A DNA stretch of 64,000 nt from Rhodobacteraceae bacterium Alg238-R152 (lineage in GTDB: Bacteria; Pseudomonadota; Alphaproteobacteria; Rhodobacterales; Rhodobacteraceae). A model generated the notes under the pieces. It was not told the origin of the DNA. It did not search any database and was given only the letters and a program-made list of their open reading frames with translations. Below are positions 54,204-63,429 of this stretch, piece after piece (within the stretch, counting starts at the first letter, position 1; every line of letters starts with the position of its first letter). The DNA lies in NCBI GenBank assembly GCA_900537125.1, contig UNRJ01000007.1:124001-188000 (forward strand), written 5' to 3'. The position numbers were made by a program, and so were the translations under genes.

Positions 54204-54416
54204 GTGTCGAATCTATTTGAAGATGACCGTTGCTATGTCTTGGGAGATCCTGAACTCGAGCTTCTGGGGGACCGCGACAAGCTGGCCCAGTGGCGCCATA
54301 AGGGAGTGGGACCCGCCTATTACAAGATTGGCCGCAAGGTGATTTATTGCGGCACTGACCTGAACACCTGGCTTACCGCAAACCGCATTGATCCGCTTCA
54401 AGGGCGCGCAAAATGA
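54204..54416 (+). CDS. AlpA/excisionase-like small HTH protein
   Basis: 70 residues, GTG start at 54204 with AGGAAA upstream. The sequence DKLAQWRHKGVGPAYYKIGRKVIYCGTDLNTWL is the winged-helix pattern of AlpA / helix-turn-helix 17 proteins (quoted in parts: LAQWRHKGVGPAYYKIG, then DLNTWLTANR). Such proteins act as excisionases or regulators of integrase genes. It lies between the unknown island gene and the second recombinase, 64 bp before the latter start. Confidence 0.82.
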   Translation: MSNLFEDDRCYVLGDPELELLGDRDKLAQWRHKGVGPAYYKIGRKVIYCGTDLNTWLTANRIDPLQGRAK

Positions 54417-54480
54417 CTCTCTTGCCTGCTGGAGCCCTCAAACTCCCGCACGCCGTACTTTGTGTGGTTGGCGGTGCCCG

Positions 54481-56052
54481 ATGAGCCGATCTTTCAAGGG
54501 GATCTGGTTAAAGAAGAACCGCGTCTTTTCGACCGAAGACCTGCAGCGTGCCTACGCAGTAAGTGCCAATACGATCTCGAACTGGCGAAAAGCCGGATTG
54601 CAACCTTCTGATCGCAAGCGCCCATATGTGTTCCGTGGGGGGCTGGTAATGGCCTTTCAAAAGGCCCGCCAAGAACGACTAAGAACGCGGCTGAATCCAG
54701 GCGAGTTCAAATGCACTGGCTGCAAGTCTGCGGTGTTTCCGGACCCAAACAGCCTCACTACAAACCGCGCTGCTAACGGTGCCAACATGGCATTTGGCCA
54801 GTGTTCGGAGTGTAAATGCCAAGTCAGAAAGTTCTTTTCTGAGGCCGGTTTGGCGGTGTTTGAACAGTTGCGCAATCCCAATACCACCGTGGACTCGTCA
54901 CACGAAAGAATTAGGCGACATCCCGGTGGTATTGGGATTAGCGCGGAAACGGATGATCCACGCTGGTGGGGCGTAAATGACCGCGTTGTCTATGACTGGC
55001 AGGTTCATGCTGGTCGACTTACGGAGCAGACGGTGGATCAGCATCTATCGGCAATCCGTTACAGGGAGGATGTTTTGCAAGGGAATCCCTTCGATCGGCT
55101 CACAATCCGGGATGTAGATCTCGTGCGCAGCGCCTTGAAAGAGGCGATGATGACAAAGGGAGAAGGCCAAAAGTCAAGATCAACTGCCTCACATCAGGCC
55201 AGTCAGACCATGGTTTTTTTGGAATGGTTGATCAAACAGGACGGCTACAAACGCCTGCCGGTCGACCTGCCAAGCTATATCCAGCTACCCAAGGCGGCCA
55301 ATGCAAAGGCGATGCCAAAGGGGGAGAAAGCCTATGCCTCCCTGGAGGAGGCGGAGGAGCTATTGCAGAGAATGCGGAATCTGAGCCTGGCGGACAGAAG
55401 GGCCCGGGCGATGGTTGCTATTGCCTACCTTGGAGCGCTGCGCGCGGACATCGTCACCTCATTGAGGCTCGCTCACTTTGATCGAGAGCGACGCCAGATT
55501 ATTCAGGATTCCAACACCTCGCGCACCAAAAACGGTAAAAGCCTCAGGATCAGCTGGTTCCCGATCGCCGAAGTGTTTGTCACCGCCGTAGTCGATTGGG
55601 TTGATCATATGCAGTCCCTGGGGCTGCGGGGGGAGGATGTGCTTTTTCCCAACCTTCCCGAGCTGAAGAGGCGGTCGTATTTGCAGATCCCAGAGCGCAA
55701 GCCAATTGAGCCGATGGCCTCCAAAGACGCTGTGGCAAAAGCCTTCGCCCTCGCCTGTCACGACACAGAGGTTAAGTATAGCCCGCACACGGTGAAAGAT
55801 ACTCTCGCTGCAGAGCGCGACCGTCGCCCGCTAACGCAGCAACAGCGTAAGGCTTGGTCCGAAAACATGGGGCACGAAAGCGAAAAAATCACCGAGACCC
55901 TTTATGGAAAACTCCCCGAGGCGGCGCGCTTTGCCCTGTTTGAAGACATTGGGCAGGGCAAGGAGGAGGTGGAGACCGCACCGCGCAATCTAACCGACGC
56001 ACAGAAGCTTGCGTTGATGAACGAGGTGCTGGCGAAGGTTGGCTTGGGATGA
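54481..56052 (+). CDS. Tyrosine recombinase with N-terminal HTH and zinc-ribbon-like module
   Basis: 523 residues from ATG 54481. Residues about 15-45 form a helix-turn-helix (STEDLQRAYAVSANTISNWR). Residues 78-113 carry five cysteines as C78-x2-C81 and C108-x2-C111-x-C113, a zinc-ribbon pattern. A core-binding domain (about 185-290) and a recombinase domain follow, with R321 (YLGALRADIV), H436-x-x-K439 (SPHTVKDTL; Lys where Arg is usual), H465 (NMGHESEKIT) and Tyr475 (LYGKL). So it is a tyrosine recombinase with an added DNA-binding front end. The upstream open frame to 54388 is not supported. Substrate site is unknown. Confidence 0.82.
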   Translation: MSRSFKGIWLKKNRVFSTEDLQRAYAVSANTISNWRKAGLQPSDRKRPYVFRGGLVMAFQKARQERLRTRLNPGEFKCTGCKSAVFPDPNSLTTNRAANGANMAFGQCSECKCQVRKFFSEAGLAVFEQLRNPNTTVDSSHERIRRHPGGIGISAETDDPRWWGVNDRVVYDWQVHAGRLTEQTVDQHLSAIRYREDVLQGNPFDRLTIRDVDLVRSALKEAMMTKGEGQKSRSTASHQASQTMVFLEWLIKQDGYKRLPVDLPSYIQLPKAANAKAMPKGEKAYASLEEAEELLQRMRNLSLADRRARAMVAIAYLGALRADIVTSLRLAHFDRERRQIIQDSNTSRTKNGKSLRISWFPIAEVFVTAVVDWVDHMQSLGLRGEDVLFPNLPELKRRSYLQIPERKPIEPMASKDAVAKAFALACHDTEVKYSPHTVKDTLAAERDRRPLTQQQRKAWSENMGHESEKITETLYGKLPEAARFALFEDIGQGKEEVETAPRNLTDAQKLALMNEVLAKVGLG

Positions 56053-56273
56053 GATGTGTGGTTTTGGACATGGGCTAGATAGCCGATGGTCAGCTTACAG
56101 TCGCGCCGGCGGACGACGCTGTGCTTGCTTCCGGGAGCGGATCTACGCGGGATCGTGAGCTCTGCAAATTCTGGTTCCAGCCCAATGCGGAAGTTGCCTG
56201 TTTGCTCAAGAATTGAAATGCAGCCACTCGACCTGATCAAGCGGCCACTTCTTGTCACGAATGAGCGTCTACA
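56053..56273. other. Non-coding stretch, possible degenerate remnant
   Basis: No gene supported. The minus-strand frame 55902-56258 and plus-strand frame 56086-56373 contain protein-like fragments but run into known genes. The composition recalls decayed intergenic sequences that are frequent in Rhodobacterales; this is an impression, not a demonstrated repeat. Confidence 0.35.
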
Positions 56274-57092
56274 TCAGATCGACAATGCGAAGACCCCACC
56301 ACATACGAGTGATATGGCGACTGCTGGTCCTCTTAGATCGATTGGCAAGAAAAAGAACAGTCGCGACAAATGACCCATTACGGCAAAAGGAGCCACAGCG
56401 CGCCAGACATCACGTTCAATTTTACGTCCCCCGACCCGCACCACACCGGGAAGATAACCAATCGCTTTTAACAGTGGGCGAACAAGCTTGCGGCTCTTTC
56501 CGCGCTTAGGGCGCTTCCCGCTTGCCGCGGCTGTCAGGGCTGGAGCAAGGCTTGCCGTGTCATTGGCCCAATGTGCGCGAAATAGTATTGTTCCGTCTGA
56601 TGTCAGAATATACCCGGAATTGGGCTTTGGACCCATGGCGCGGTGGAAACTGCCATCCAGATCGTCGAGAGCTGTTTCAAAATGCGGCCCCATGAATTCA
56701 CCAAGTTGATTGGCGTGTTTGCGTTTGTCAGCCTGAGTTTTTGGTTGGCGGATAAGGTCGCCGGGATGCGCCTCTCGGGTGTTTACCAGAACAAAGCGGA
56801 CCTTTTCGCCGAAGCGTGCATAAAGCTTCTCTAGTGGTTTTCGTGCAGAGACCGTCACCGGGCATGTGCGTGAACCAAAGACCAAAAATACCGGCCTGTC
56901 GCCCAGCTCCTCGCTGCGCAACCGCCCGCCCGCAACAAGTTCCAGGTCAAATTTGGGCACTTTGTCACCAGGAGCAGGGTCGCTTTTCCGAAAATAAAGA
57001 TCTTCAATGATCAGGCCTGTGGTGAACGTATCATAGGTGTAAGTCTCGCGTGACGTTCCTGAATAGGCGGGTTCCTGAGAGATGTCTGACAT
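56274..57092 (-). CDS. Redoxin-domain protein with hydrophobic C-terminus
   Basis: 272 residues from ATG 57092 (AAGGG upstream). Residues about 40-190 form a thioredoxin-like fold with a single conserved Cys77 in FGSRTCPVTVSARKPLEKL, similar to the deiodinase/redoxin group, with AHWANDTASLAPAL near its end. The last 45 residues are hydrophobic (FAVMGHLSRLFFFLP, AVAISLVCGGVFAL), probably one or two membrane helices that would anchor the domain. Starts 4 bp after the AhpD-like gene; the pair probably handles peroxide or thiol stress, or a halogenated substrate. Function is inferred from fold. Confidence 0.78.
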   Translation of the reverse strand: MSDISQEPAYSGTSRETYTYDTFTTGLIIEDLYFRKSDPAPGDKVPKFDLELVAGGRLRSEELGDRPVFLVFGSRTCPVTVSARKPLEKLYARFGEKVRFVLVNTREAHPGDLIRQPKTQADKRKHANQLGEFMGPHFETALDDLDGSFHRAMGPKPNSGYILTSDGTILFRAHWANDTASLAPALTAAASGKRPKRGKSRKLVRPLLKAIGYLPGVVRVGGRKIERDVWRAVAPFAVMGHLSRLFFFLPIDLRGPAVAISLVCGGVFALSI

Positions 57093-57096
57093 ATGA

Positions 57097-57675
57097 TTAC
57101 CCTTGTGCTTCGGTGTCTTTGGGGTGCGCGGTCCACAAATTTTCGGAGCCGAACTGCGGATTGGGAGGTGTACTGGCAAGGCGGTTTGTAAAATTCGTCA
57201 TGATCTTTGCGGCAATTCCAACAATGATCTCAAGCGTCTGACGCTGATCAAATCCGGCATCCATGAAGGCTTGTACATCTGCGTCAGAGACCGCGCCGCG
57301 CTTATCGACCATCGCATGTGTAAAATCAGCCAAGGCGTCCAGCCGTTTATCGCCAGTCGGAACACCCGCTCGCAGGGCGTTTCGTAGATCATTGGGCAGC
57401 TTACTTGCTTGAGCGCGCCAGCTATGCGCCGACATGCAGAAATCACAGTTGTGATAGCGGCTGACGGTCATCAAAACGACCAATCGTTCCGTAGGCGCAA
57501 GACTTGTCGTTTCAAACGCAGCATCCACCAATCGATATGTTTCTAGCAGGACGGGCGCTTCGGCCTGCTTGGCATACATGGTGGGAATGAAGCCCAGGCG
57601 CTTTTGTGTTTGCTCTAGGATCACGCGCGCCTTCTGTGGTGCGGTTTCAGGAGTATGTAGTGGAAAGTTAGGCAA
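57097..57675 (-). CDS. AhpD-like carboxymuconolactone decarboxylase-family protein
   Basis: 192 residues. The start is taken as TTG 57675, because AGAGGAGGT lies six bases upstream (57681-57689); the ATG at 57723 has no ribosome site. The redox motif C77-x2-C80-x3-H84 (NCDFCMSAHSW) is that of AhpD-like peroxidases. LGFIPTMYAKQAEAPVLLE and the IVGIAAKIMTNFTNRL helix are typical of this subfamily. First gene of a two-gene operon with the redoxin, divergent from a LysR regulator. Confidence 0.88.
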   Translation of the reverse strand: MPNFPLHTPETAPQKARVILEQTQKRLGFIPTMYAKQAEAPVLLETYRLVDAAFETTSLAPTERLVVLMTVSRYHNCDFCMSAHSWRAQASKLPNDLRNALRAGVPTGDKRLDALADFTHAMVDKRGAVSDADVQAFMDAGFDQRQTLEIIVGIAAKIMTNFTNRLASTPPNPQFGSENLWTAHPKDTEAQG

Positions 57676-57812
57676 TTTTGACCTCCTCTGGTTTGGTCTT
57701 GCATAGTCTTTTCGAGCCGGCATCGCGGACGGCTGATTTTCTCATGAAAAATCAAACTGGCCCGGTCACCGGATCGCTCGTGCTTGACAAGTGGGTGTCA
57801 TTTTTGGACATT

Positions 57813-57838
57813 CAATCGCCAAATATACGAGTCGATTG
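57813..57838. promoter_or_regulatory. Inverted repeat between AhpD-like operon and LysR gene
   Basis: CAATCG (57813-57818) and CGATTG (57833-57838) are perfect arms 14 bp apart. A second dyad TGTC-N7-GACA lies at 57796-57810. Both are in the divergent promoter, within 60-80 bp of the LysR start, as expected of a LysR-type binding region. Confidence 0.45.
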
Positions 57839-57872
57839 TGCAAAAATATTCACATTGGCAACGGAGACAAAA

Positions 57873-58703
57873 ATGATGAAGCCCGGTGATCTCTTGATAC
57901 TTGAGGAACTTGCGCGCCACGGCACATTCTCGGGTACGGCGCAGGCACTTGACGTGTCCCACACCACGGTGGCGCGCAAAGTTCGCGAGATGGAGACTCA
58001 TTTTGGTGCGCGGCTAATGGAACGTGTGGCGGATCGGGTTGTGATGACGATTGAAGGTGAGGCAGCCGTTGCGTCCGCCATTACGATCCGAGAAGAGCTG
58101 CGCAACCTTGATCGCCGGATCGAAGGGCGTGATGCGGCGCTGTTTGGTCATATCACTCTGACAACCGTCGACATTCTTGCCGTTCATTACATGGATAGAC
58201 TGACAAAATTTAGCGAGCAGCACCCCGAAATCGACCTGACCGTGAATGCTGAAACGGCGGTTCGTAGCCTGTCACGTCGTGAAGCCGAAGTTGCGCTTCG
58301 ACTGACCAACGAGCCTGAGCCATATCTTTTTGGTAAACGTATCGGCCGGTTTGATTTTTGCCACTACACCGCCAGTGGCAATACATCTTCGGCCTCGGAC
58401 CGGAACATCTCATGGCTGGAGTATTCAGGTCAAAATTGCGCAAATCGCGCGTCTGACTGGATGAAGGCGCGGCTTCCGGGCATTGAACCAAGTGCCTATT
58501 TCAGCAGCCCATTGATCATGATGCATGCCATCATCGCGGGCCTGGGCGACGGGTTGTTGCCCAGACAGGTCGCCGAAGGTAATGCGGAGTTATTGGCAAT
58601 TGACAATGAGATTGCCTTTTCTCTGGATGTCTGGCTGCTTGCGCCAAAGGAGCTACGCCAAACAGCTCGGGTGCGCGCCTTGTTCTCCGTCCTGAATTTT
58701 TAG
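57873..58703 (+). CDS. LysR-family regulator
   Basis: 276 residues from ATG 57873 (GGAGA five bases upstream). N-terminal winged HTH (about 3-60): LILEELARHGTFSGTAQALD and VSHTTVARKVREMETHFGARL. The effector domain follows (LFGHITLTTVDILAVHY, EVALRLTNEPEPYLFG) but is shorter than usual. It is divergent from the AhpD-like/redoxin operon and probably regulates it. Effector unknown. Confidence 0.88.
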   Translation: MMKPGDLLILEELARHGTFSGTAQALDVSHTTVARKVREMETHFGARLMERVADRVVMTIEGEAAVASAITIREELRNLDRRIEGRDAALFGHITLTTVDILAVHYMDRLTKFSEQHPEIDLTVNAETAVRSLSRREAEVALRLTNEPEPYLFGKRIGRFDFCHYTASGNTSSASDRNISWLEYSGQNCANRASDWMKARLPGIEPSAYFSSPLIMMHAIIAGLGDGLLPRQVAEGNAELLAIDNEIAFSLDVWLLAPKELRQTARVRALFSVLNF

Positions 58704-59236
58704 CGATAAGTCCCAGAACACTCCGTCACATCCGACTACCTTGAACTTCTGATCTTGTGGCATTGGAAGCACAAGTTTGGATGTATCGCGCGACAGCGCT
58801 GTGCCAGCTCGGAATGACTGGATTGGAGGCAATAATCAAACTTTGCAAAGCCCGCTTTCTGCGCATTGCTGCCATCGGCACAACTCGTTGACGTATGCTA
58901 GCCGCCGGCTGGAGCAGGCCTTGGCGTCTGGAGATCGGCTCCCAGCCCAAAGCGGACGTGATCCGCTCTGACGACGCCCGCAGTCCATTCCTTCAGGTCG
59001 GGCGGGGAAGCGGTCATTCGGTGCGTTTCTTATGGACGTTAGCTTAGGGCCTTAAGCACCTTTCACTATACAGGTTAAAGAAAGGAGCTACGGCCTTCTC
59101 TCGATACTTCAAGTCAAAAAGAATTTGCCTCCAAATTTTGGTATACCAAATTCCAAATACCGTGTAGAACGGCTTTGTGAGATTGCGAATCGGCCATGAG
59201 GAGGTCCGATTGCAAACCCTTAGGAGGATCAAACTA
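58704..59236. other. 533-bp gene-free region upstream of tctC
   Basis: No gene supported. From about 58740 to 58990 the sequence looks like degenerate intergenic filler (frames at 58726-58950 minus and 58777-58971 plus have protein-like words but no start context). The right part is AT-rich and holds the 14-bp palindrome at 59137-59150 and the tctC ribosome site (GGAGG at 59223-59227), so the tct promoter should lie at about 59080-59200. Confidence 0.5.
59137..59150. promoter_or_regulatory. GntR-type palindrome upstream of tctC
   Basis: TTTGGTATACCAAA is a perfect 14-bp palindrome in AT-rich sequence, 87 bp before the tctC start. TGGTATACCA is the form of site bound by many GntR (FadR/FCD-type) regulators of sugar-acid genes. 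No GntR gene lies in this window, so the regulator would be encoded after 64 kb. Confidence 0.6.
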
Positions 59237-60187
59237 ATGAAGAAGTTTCTTGCCACTGTTTCGTTCGCCACCATGGCTCTGGCCGGTGCAATTGCGAGCG
59301 CGGACGAATACCCGTCCAAAACCATTGAAGTGGTAACTCATGCCGGTAACGGCGGTGGTACAGACGTGACCACGCGCATGATGATGCTGCGTGCCCGGCG
59401 CGAGCTGAAGGCCGACATGGTTGTTGTGAACAAAAAAGGCGGCGGCGGCGCAGTCGCGATGGACCACTATTTGACTGTTCCAGCAGATGGCTATTCCATC
59501 CTGACCTTCACCATTGGCCATGCGGCAACCGTTGCCAAAGGCAAAACCAAAATGACTTTGGAAGACATCCGCCCCATTGCGCGCGGCACGGATGATCCAC
59601 AGATCTTGATGGTAAAATGTGGTGCGTATGCCGACGCGGATGCGTTTGTTGCTGCGCAAAAAGAGGCGCCAATTAGCTACGGTACCACCCACCTAGGCAA
59701 CATTGACGATGTGTCCGCGTTTATGTTCACCAAAAAGGGTGGCATGCAGACCCCAAAAATCGTCCCGTTTGACGGCGGTGGTGAACTGGCAACCCAGCTG
59801 GTCGCAGGCGCCGTGGATGCGGCCGTTCTGAACCTCGCAGAAGCGGGCTCCCAGATTGACGCTGGCGACGTCTGCCCAATCGTGGTGCTTGCAAACGAGC
59901 GCATGGCTGGTCTTCCAGATGTAAAAACAGCCAAGGAAATGGGTATCGATGTCAGCTTCTCTACCGTACGTGGCTTTGTCGTGCACAAAGACACGTCTGA
60001 CGAGATTGCCGAGAAAATCGAGGCGTCTCTGATGAAATCCATGCAGCACGGCGTTTATCAGGGCTTCCTGGAATCAGTGGGTCTGGACAGCACCTCCGTT
60101 GTTGGCTCCGAGGAATGGGGCAACCAGATCTCCACTATGGTCACCGATATGGAATCCGCTCTGAAAGAGCTGGGCTTCATCGAGTAA
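59237..60187 (+). CDS. tctC: Tripartite tricarboxylate transporter, substrate-binding protein
   Basis: 316 residues from ATG 59237 with TTAGGAGG upstream. Signal peptide MKKFLATVSFATMALAGAIASA, then the TctC/Bug-type start DEYPSKTIEVVTHAGNGGGTD, ADGYSILTFTIGHAATV and FDGGGELATQLVAGAVD. It is an extracytoplasmic solute receptor; Bug proteins bind carboxylates, here probably a sugar acid in view of the enzymes downstream. First gene of the operon tctC-tctB-tctA-dehydratase-aldolase. Confidence 0.9.
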   Translation: MKKFLATVSFATMALAGAIASADEYPSKTIEVVTHAGNGGGTDVTTRMMMLRARRELKADMVVVNKKGGGGAVAMDHYLTVPADGYSILTFTIGHAATVAKGKTKMTLEDIRPIARGTDDPQILMVKCGAYADADAFVAAQKEAPISYGTTHLGNIDDVSAFMFTKKGGMQTPKIVPFDGGGELATQLVAGAVDAAVLNLAEAGSQIDAGDVCPIVVLANERMAGLPDVKTAKEMGIDVSFSTVRGFVVHKDTSDEIAEKIEASLMKSMQHGVYQGFLESVGLDSTSVVGSEEWGNQISTMVTDMESALKELGFIE

Positions 60188-60260
60188 TTTGACCAACTGG
60201 CGTGGCGGCTCTCTCCCAATTGGCGCCGCGCCTCCCCTCTCTTTTCGCAAGGGCTCCCCA

Positions 60261-60746
60261 ATGCACTCCGAAGAGCATTCTTCCTCCCCGCCGGCCCGCC
60301 GGCATATTTCCAACGTTGCGGTGCCGCTTGGCATTGTGGCGTTCTGTGTCTGGGCTTTTTGGCTGTCGACACAGTTTGACCGCGTTCCCCCAATCCTAAA
60401 ACGCGGCATGCAGCCATCCGACTTTCCACAGCTTGTCATTGGTTTGATCATCATGCTCGCTGTCTGGCTAATGTTCCGCGACAAGAGCGATGCACCGACA
60501 CGTCTCAGCAAAATGGCGCAGATGACCATGGGGCTGCTGATTGGCTTTCTGCTTATTGCGGAAGTCGATCTGTTTTTGGGTCTCAGCCTGTTCTCAGCGT
60601 CCCTAGCCGCCCTTTGGGGCGAACGCCGTGTCTGGGCCATCATGCTCGTTGGCCTGATTTCCCCCATTGCCGTCTTCTTCCTGTTTGACGGCATTTTCGA
60701 GGTCCGCTTCCCGCGCGGACTGCTCACCAACTTCTGGTACGGATAA
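60261..60746 (+). CDS. tctB: Tripartite tricarboxylate transporter, small membrane subunit
   Basis: 161 residues from ATG 60261 (AAGGG upstream; a TTG at 60189 in frame has no good site). Four hydrophobic segments and the TctB features PPILKRGMQPSDFPQLVIG and FLFDGIFEVRFPRG. It pairs with TctA in the inner membrane. The gap to tctA is 5 bp. Confidence 0.87.
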   Translation: MHSEEHSSSPPARRHISNVAVPLGIVAFCVWAFWLSTQFDRVPPILKRGMQPSDFPQLVIGLIIMLAVWLMFRDKSDAPTRLSKMAQMTMGLLIGFLLIAEVDLFLGLSLFSASLAALWGERRVWAIMLVGLISPIAVFFLFDGIFEVRFPRGLLTNFWYG

Positions 60747-60751
60747 CCACA

Positions 60752-62251
60752 ATGGACGCAGCTCTTAACGGCCTTATGGCCTTGGCGGATCCGCATCTGA
60801 TGGTGCTGATTTTTGCCGCCACCTTGGGCGGTGTTTTGGTTGGTGCTTTGCCCGGCCTCAACGCCACCACCGGTGTCGCCTTGCTCCTGCCTTTCACCAT
60901 CACGATGGATCCGGTTCCGGCCATCGCGATACTGACAACTATCTACTGCGCCGCCACATTTGCGGGCGCGATTACCGCCATTCTGATCAACACGCCCGGA
61001 ACCTCCGCCAGCGCCACAACCTGCCTTGATGGCTACCCGTTGGCGCAGCGAGGCGAGGCAGGCCGCGCGCTGGGGATGGCCGCGGTCTCCTCAACCATCG
61101 GCGGGATCATTTCTGTCGTTTGTTTGATGGCTGCCGCACCGCTGATGGCGCGTGCCGCTTACAACTTTGCGCCGCCGGAATACTTCGCGCTCACCGTCTT
61201 TGGCCTCTCCATGCTGGCCACAATTGGCGATGGCTCACCCGTCAAAAACATCCTGTCCGGGGCTTTCGGCGTGTTACTGGCCACGGTGGGCATCGACCTA
61301 CTGACCTCCATCGAGCGCTTTACCTTTGGTATGAACGAGCTCAGCGAAGGCATTCCTTTCGTGCCAGTAATGATTGGTGTCTTTGGGATTAGCGAGCTGC
61401 TGGTTCAAGCCGACAATCTGCATGAAGAGCGCAAGCAGGTGATCATGAAGAAGATCAAGCTGCCTTCGCGTGAAGATTACAAACGCGTCTGGAAAACCAT
61501 CCTACGGTCGTCCGGTATTGGCACCTTCATTGGCATTCTGCCGGCCGAGGGCGCCACTGTGGCCTCCATGATTGGCTACAACGAGGCCAAGCGTTGGTCC
61601 AAAAAGCCCGAAGAGTTTGGCAATGGCTCACTCGAAGGCATTGCCGGGTCTGAGGCCGCCAACAACTCTGCCACCGGCGGGGCCATGGTACCCACCTTGG
61701 CGCTTGGTATTCCAGGCAGCCCAACTGCGGCGGTGATCCTGGCTGGTCTAATGGTGCACGGACTGCGCCCCGGTCCAACCATGTTCACGGAACAGGCAGA
61801 CTTCGCCTTTGCGATCTTCTGGTCAATGATGTTTGTGAACATCCTGTTCTTCTTCATCGGACTGTGGGGCGCAAAGATCTTTGCCCGTGTCACCCTGATC
61901 CCAATTCAGATCCTGTGGCCTATTGTCTTCATCTTCTCGATTGTGGGTGCCTATGCGCTAGAGCAATCCATGATGGATGTTTGGATCGCCATTGGCGCCG
62001 GTATTGTTGGCTTCTTCATGCGGCGGCACGGGTTCTCTGTTGTGCCTATGGCCATTGGCCTGATCCTAGGCGGCATGCTGGAAACACGCCTTGGTCAATC
62101 CATGGTGATGCTGGACGAAAAATGGTGGCTGATGGCCACTCGCCCACTGTCCCTCTTCTTTTTTGTTCTCACCATTCTGGCCCTGTTTGGTCCCATGGTT
62201 TGGGGACGCATTTTCAAACAACGCTCGCCCCTTAAGTCGACCGGAGAATAA
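60752..62251 (+). CDS. tctA: Tripartite tricarboxylate transporter, large membrane subunit
   Basis: 499 residues with about 11 hydrophobic segments. Family hallmarks are [19 protein letters not shown] near residue 33, [19 protein letters not shown] near 85, and [22 protein letters not shown], which repeats the first motif in the second half as usual in this family. It carries solute using an ion gradient. The next gene starts 2 bp after its stop. Confidence 0.93.
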   Translation: MDAALNGLMALADPHLMVLIFAATLGGVLVGALPGLNATTGVALLLPFTITMDPVPAIAILTTIYCAATFAGAITAILINTPGTSASATTCLDGYPLAQRGEAGRALGMAAVSSTIGGIISVVCLMAAAPLMARAAYNFAPPEYFALTVFGLSMLATIGDGSPVKNILSGAFGVLLATVGIDLLTSIERFTFGMNELSEGIPFVPVMIGVFGISELLVQADNLHEERKQVIMKKIKLPSREDYKRVWKTILRSSGIGTFIGILPAEGATVASMIGYNEAKRWSKKPEEFGNGSLEGIAGSEAANNSATGGAMVPTLALGIPGSPTAAVILAGLMVHGLRPGPTMFTEQADFAFAIFWSMMFVNILFFFIGLWGAKIFARVTLIPIQILWPIVFIFSIVGAYALEQSMMDVWIAIGAGIVGFFMRRHGFSVVPMAIGLILGGMLETRLGQSMVMLDEKWWLMATRPLSLFFFVLTILALFGPMVWGRIFKQRSPLKSTGE

Positions 62252-62253
62252 CA

Positions 62254-63429
62254 ATGACCAAAATAAAATCCGTCCGTACCCGTGTTTGGAACTGGAAAGG
62301 CAAAACCGTTCCCCCAACCGGCAACTTTTGTACCAATGCCAGCGATGTCCTCTGGGACAAAGGCGATGCGATGGCATCTTTCCGATTTCACCAATGGTTG
62401 ACCTGTGAAATTGAGACCGAGGATGGCACCATCGGCATTGGCAACGCGGCATTGGCACCCACCGTGGTCAAAAAAGCCATCGATGACTGGTTTGCCCCAA
62501 TGGTCATTGGCGAAGACCCGTTTGATTACGCTTACCTTTGGGAAAAGATGTACCGCCGTTCCCACGCCTGGGGCCGCAAAGGAATTGGCATGACCGCAAT
62601 CTCTGCGGTTGATCTCGCGATCTGGGATCTGATGGGCAAACTTGCGGGCAAACCAGTGTTTAAACTGCTCGGTGGTCGCACCAAGGAAAAAATCCCGGTC
62701 TACTACTCCAAACTGTATTCCGGCCCAATTGAGGCCATGCAGGCCGAAGCCGAAGAGGCAAAGAAGAGCAACTACCAAGGGTACAAAATGCGCTTTGGCT
62801 GGGGGCCGAAAGACGGCATGTCGGGCATGCGCGAAAACCTGAAGCGGGTCGAAGCAGTGCGTGAGGTTGTTGGCTATGACGCGGACCTAATGCTGGAGTG
62901 TTATCAGGGTTGGAACCTCGATTACACCAAACGCATGCTGCCCAAGCTGGCTAAATATGAACCGCGCTGGCTCGAAGAGCCGGTGATTGCTGACGATGTT
63001 GAGGGCTACCGCGAACTCAACGCCATGAACATTGTCCCGATTTCAGGCGGCGAACATGAGTTCTCGGTGATCGGCTGCAAAGATCTTATCGAAAAGAAAG
63101 CTGTGAGCGTGCTGCAGTATGACACCAACCGCGTGGGTGGCATCACGGCGGCACAGAAGATCAACGCCGTCGCCGAGGCCTTCCAAGTACCGGTGATCCC
63201 GCACGCTGGGCAAATGCACAACTATCACCTGACTATGGCCAACGCCAATTGCATGATCAGTGAATATTTCCCGGTATTTGACGTAGAGGTGGGCAACGAG
63301 CTGTTCTACTACATCTTTGACGGTGATCCGGACGCGGTTGACGGCTACCTGGATCTGGATGACAACAAACCGGGACTGGGGATCGAAATCTCGGACAAAT
63401 ACTTGGATCAGTTCGAGGTGGTGGAATGA
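62254..63429 (+). CDS. Enolase-superfamily sugar-acid dehydratase, rhamnonate dehydratase-like
   Basis: 391 residues with the mandelate racemase / muconate lactonizing fold. Visible metal-site and catalytic segments: [55 protein letters not shown] and [12 protein letters not shown] with the catalytic His. The set with HAGQMHNYH and GGEHEFS resembles the L-rhamnonate dehydratase subgroup, in which only the His dyad acts and no KxK base is present. It dehydrates a sugar acid to a 2-keto-3-deoxy acid. Exact substrate is inference. Overlaps the next gene by 4 bp. Confidence 0.82.
   Translation: MTKIKSVRTRVWNWKGKTVPPTGNFCTNASDVLWDKGDAMASFRFHQWLTCEIETEDGTIGIGNAALAPTVVKKAIDDWFAPMVIGEDPFDYAYLWEKMYRRSHAWGRKGIGMTAISAVDLAIWDLMGKLAGKPVFKLLGGRTKEKIPVYYSKLYSGPIEAMQAEAEEAKKSNYQGYKMRFGWGPKDGMSGMRENLKRVEAVREVVGYDADLMLECYQGWNLDYTKRMLPKLAKYEPRWLEEPVIADDVEGYRELNAMNIVPISGGEHEFSVIGCKDLIEKKAVSVLQYDTNRVGGITAAQKINAVAEAFQVPVIPHAGQMHNYHLTMANANCMISEYFPVFDVEVGNELFYYIFDGDPDAVDGYLDLDDNKPGLGIEISDKYLDQFEVVE

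Larger units (their letters stand above)
52150..56052. mobile_element. Small integrative element or island remnant at tRNA-Ser
   Basis: Starts directly behind tRNA-Ser with a P4-type integrase, then an unknown gene overlapping it, an AlpA-like HTH gene and a second recombinase, all on the plus strand. These genes have no relation to the housekeeping genes before 51.9 kb. A second copy of the tRNA 3' end (attR) was not found by eye up to 64 kb, so the right boundary is uncertain: it may be at about 56.1 kb (decayed end), or the island may continue beyond. Confidence 0.55.

Noticed and set aside
61003-61013. CTCCGCCAGCG, an 11-base match to the tRNA-Ser 3' end plus flank, as possible attR
   Set aside because: It lies inside tctA, which is intact, and does not include the T-arm sequence; most likely chance.
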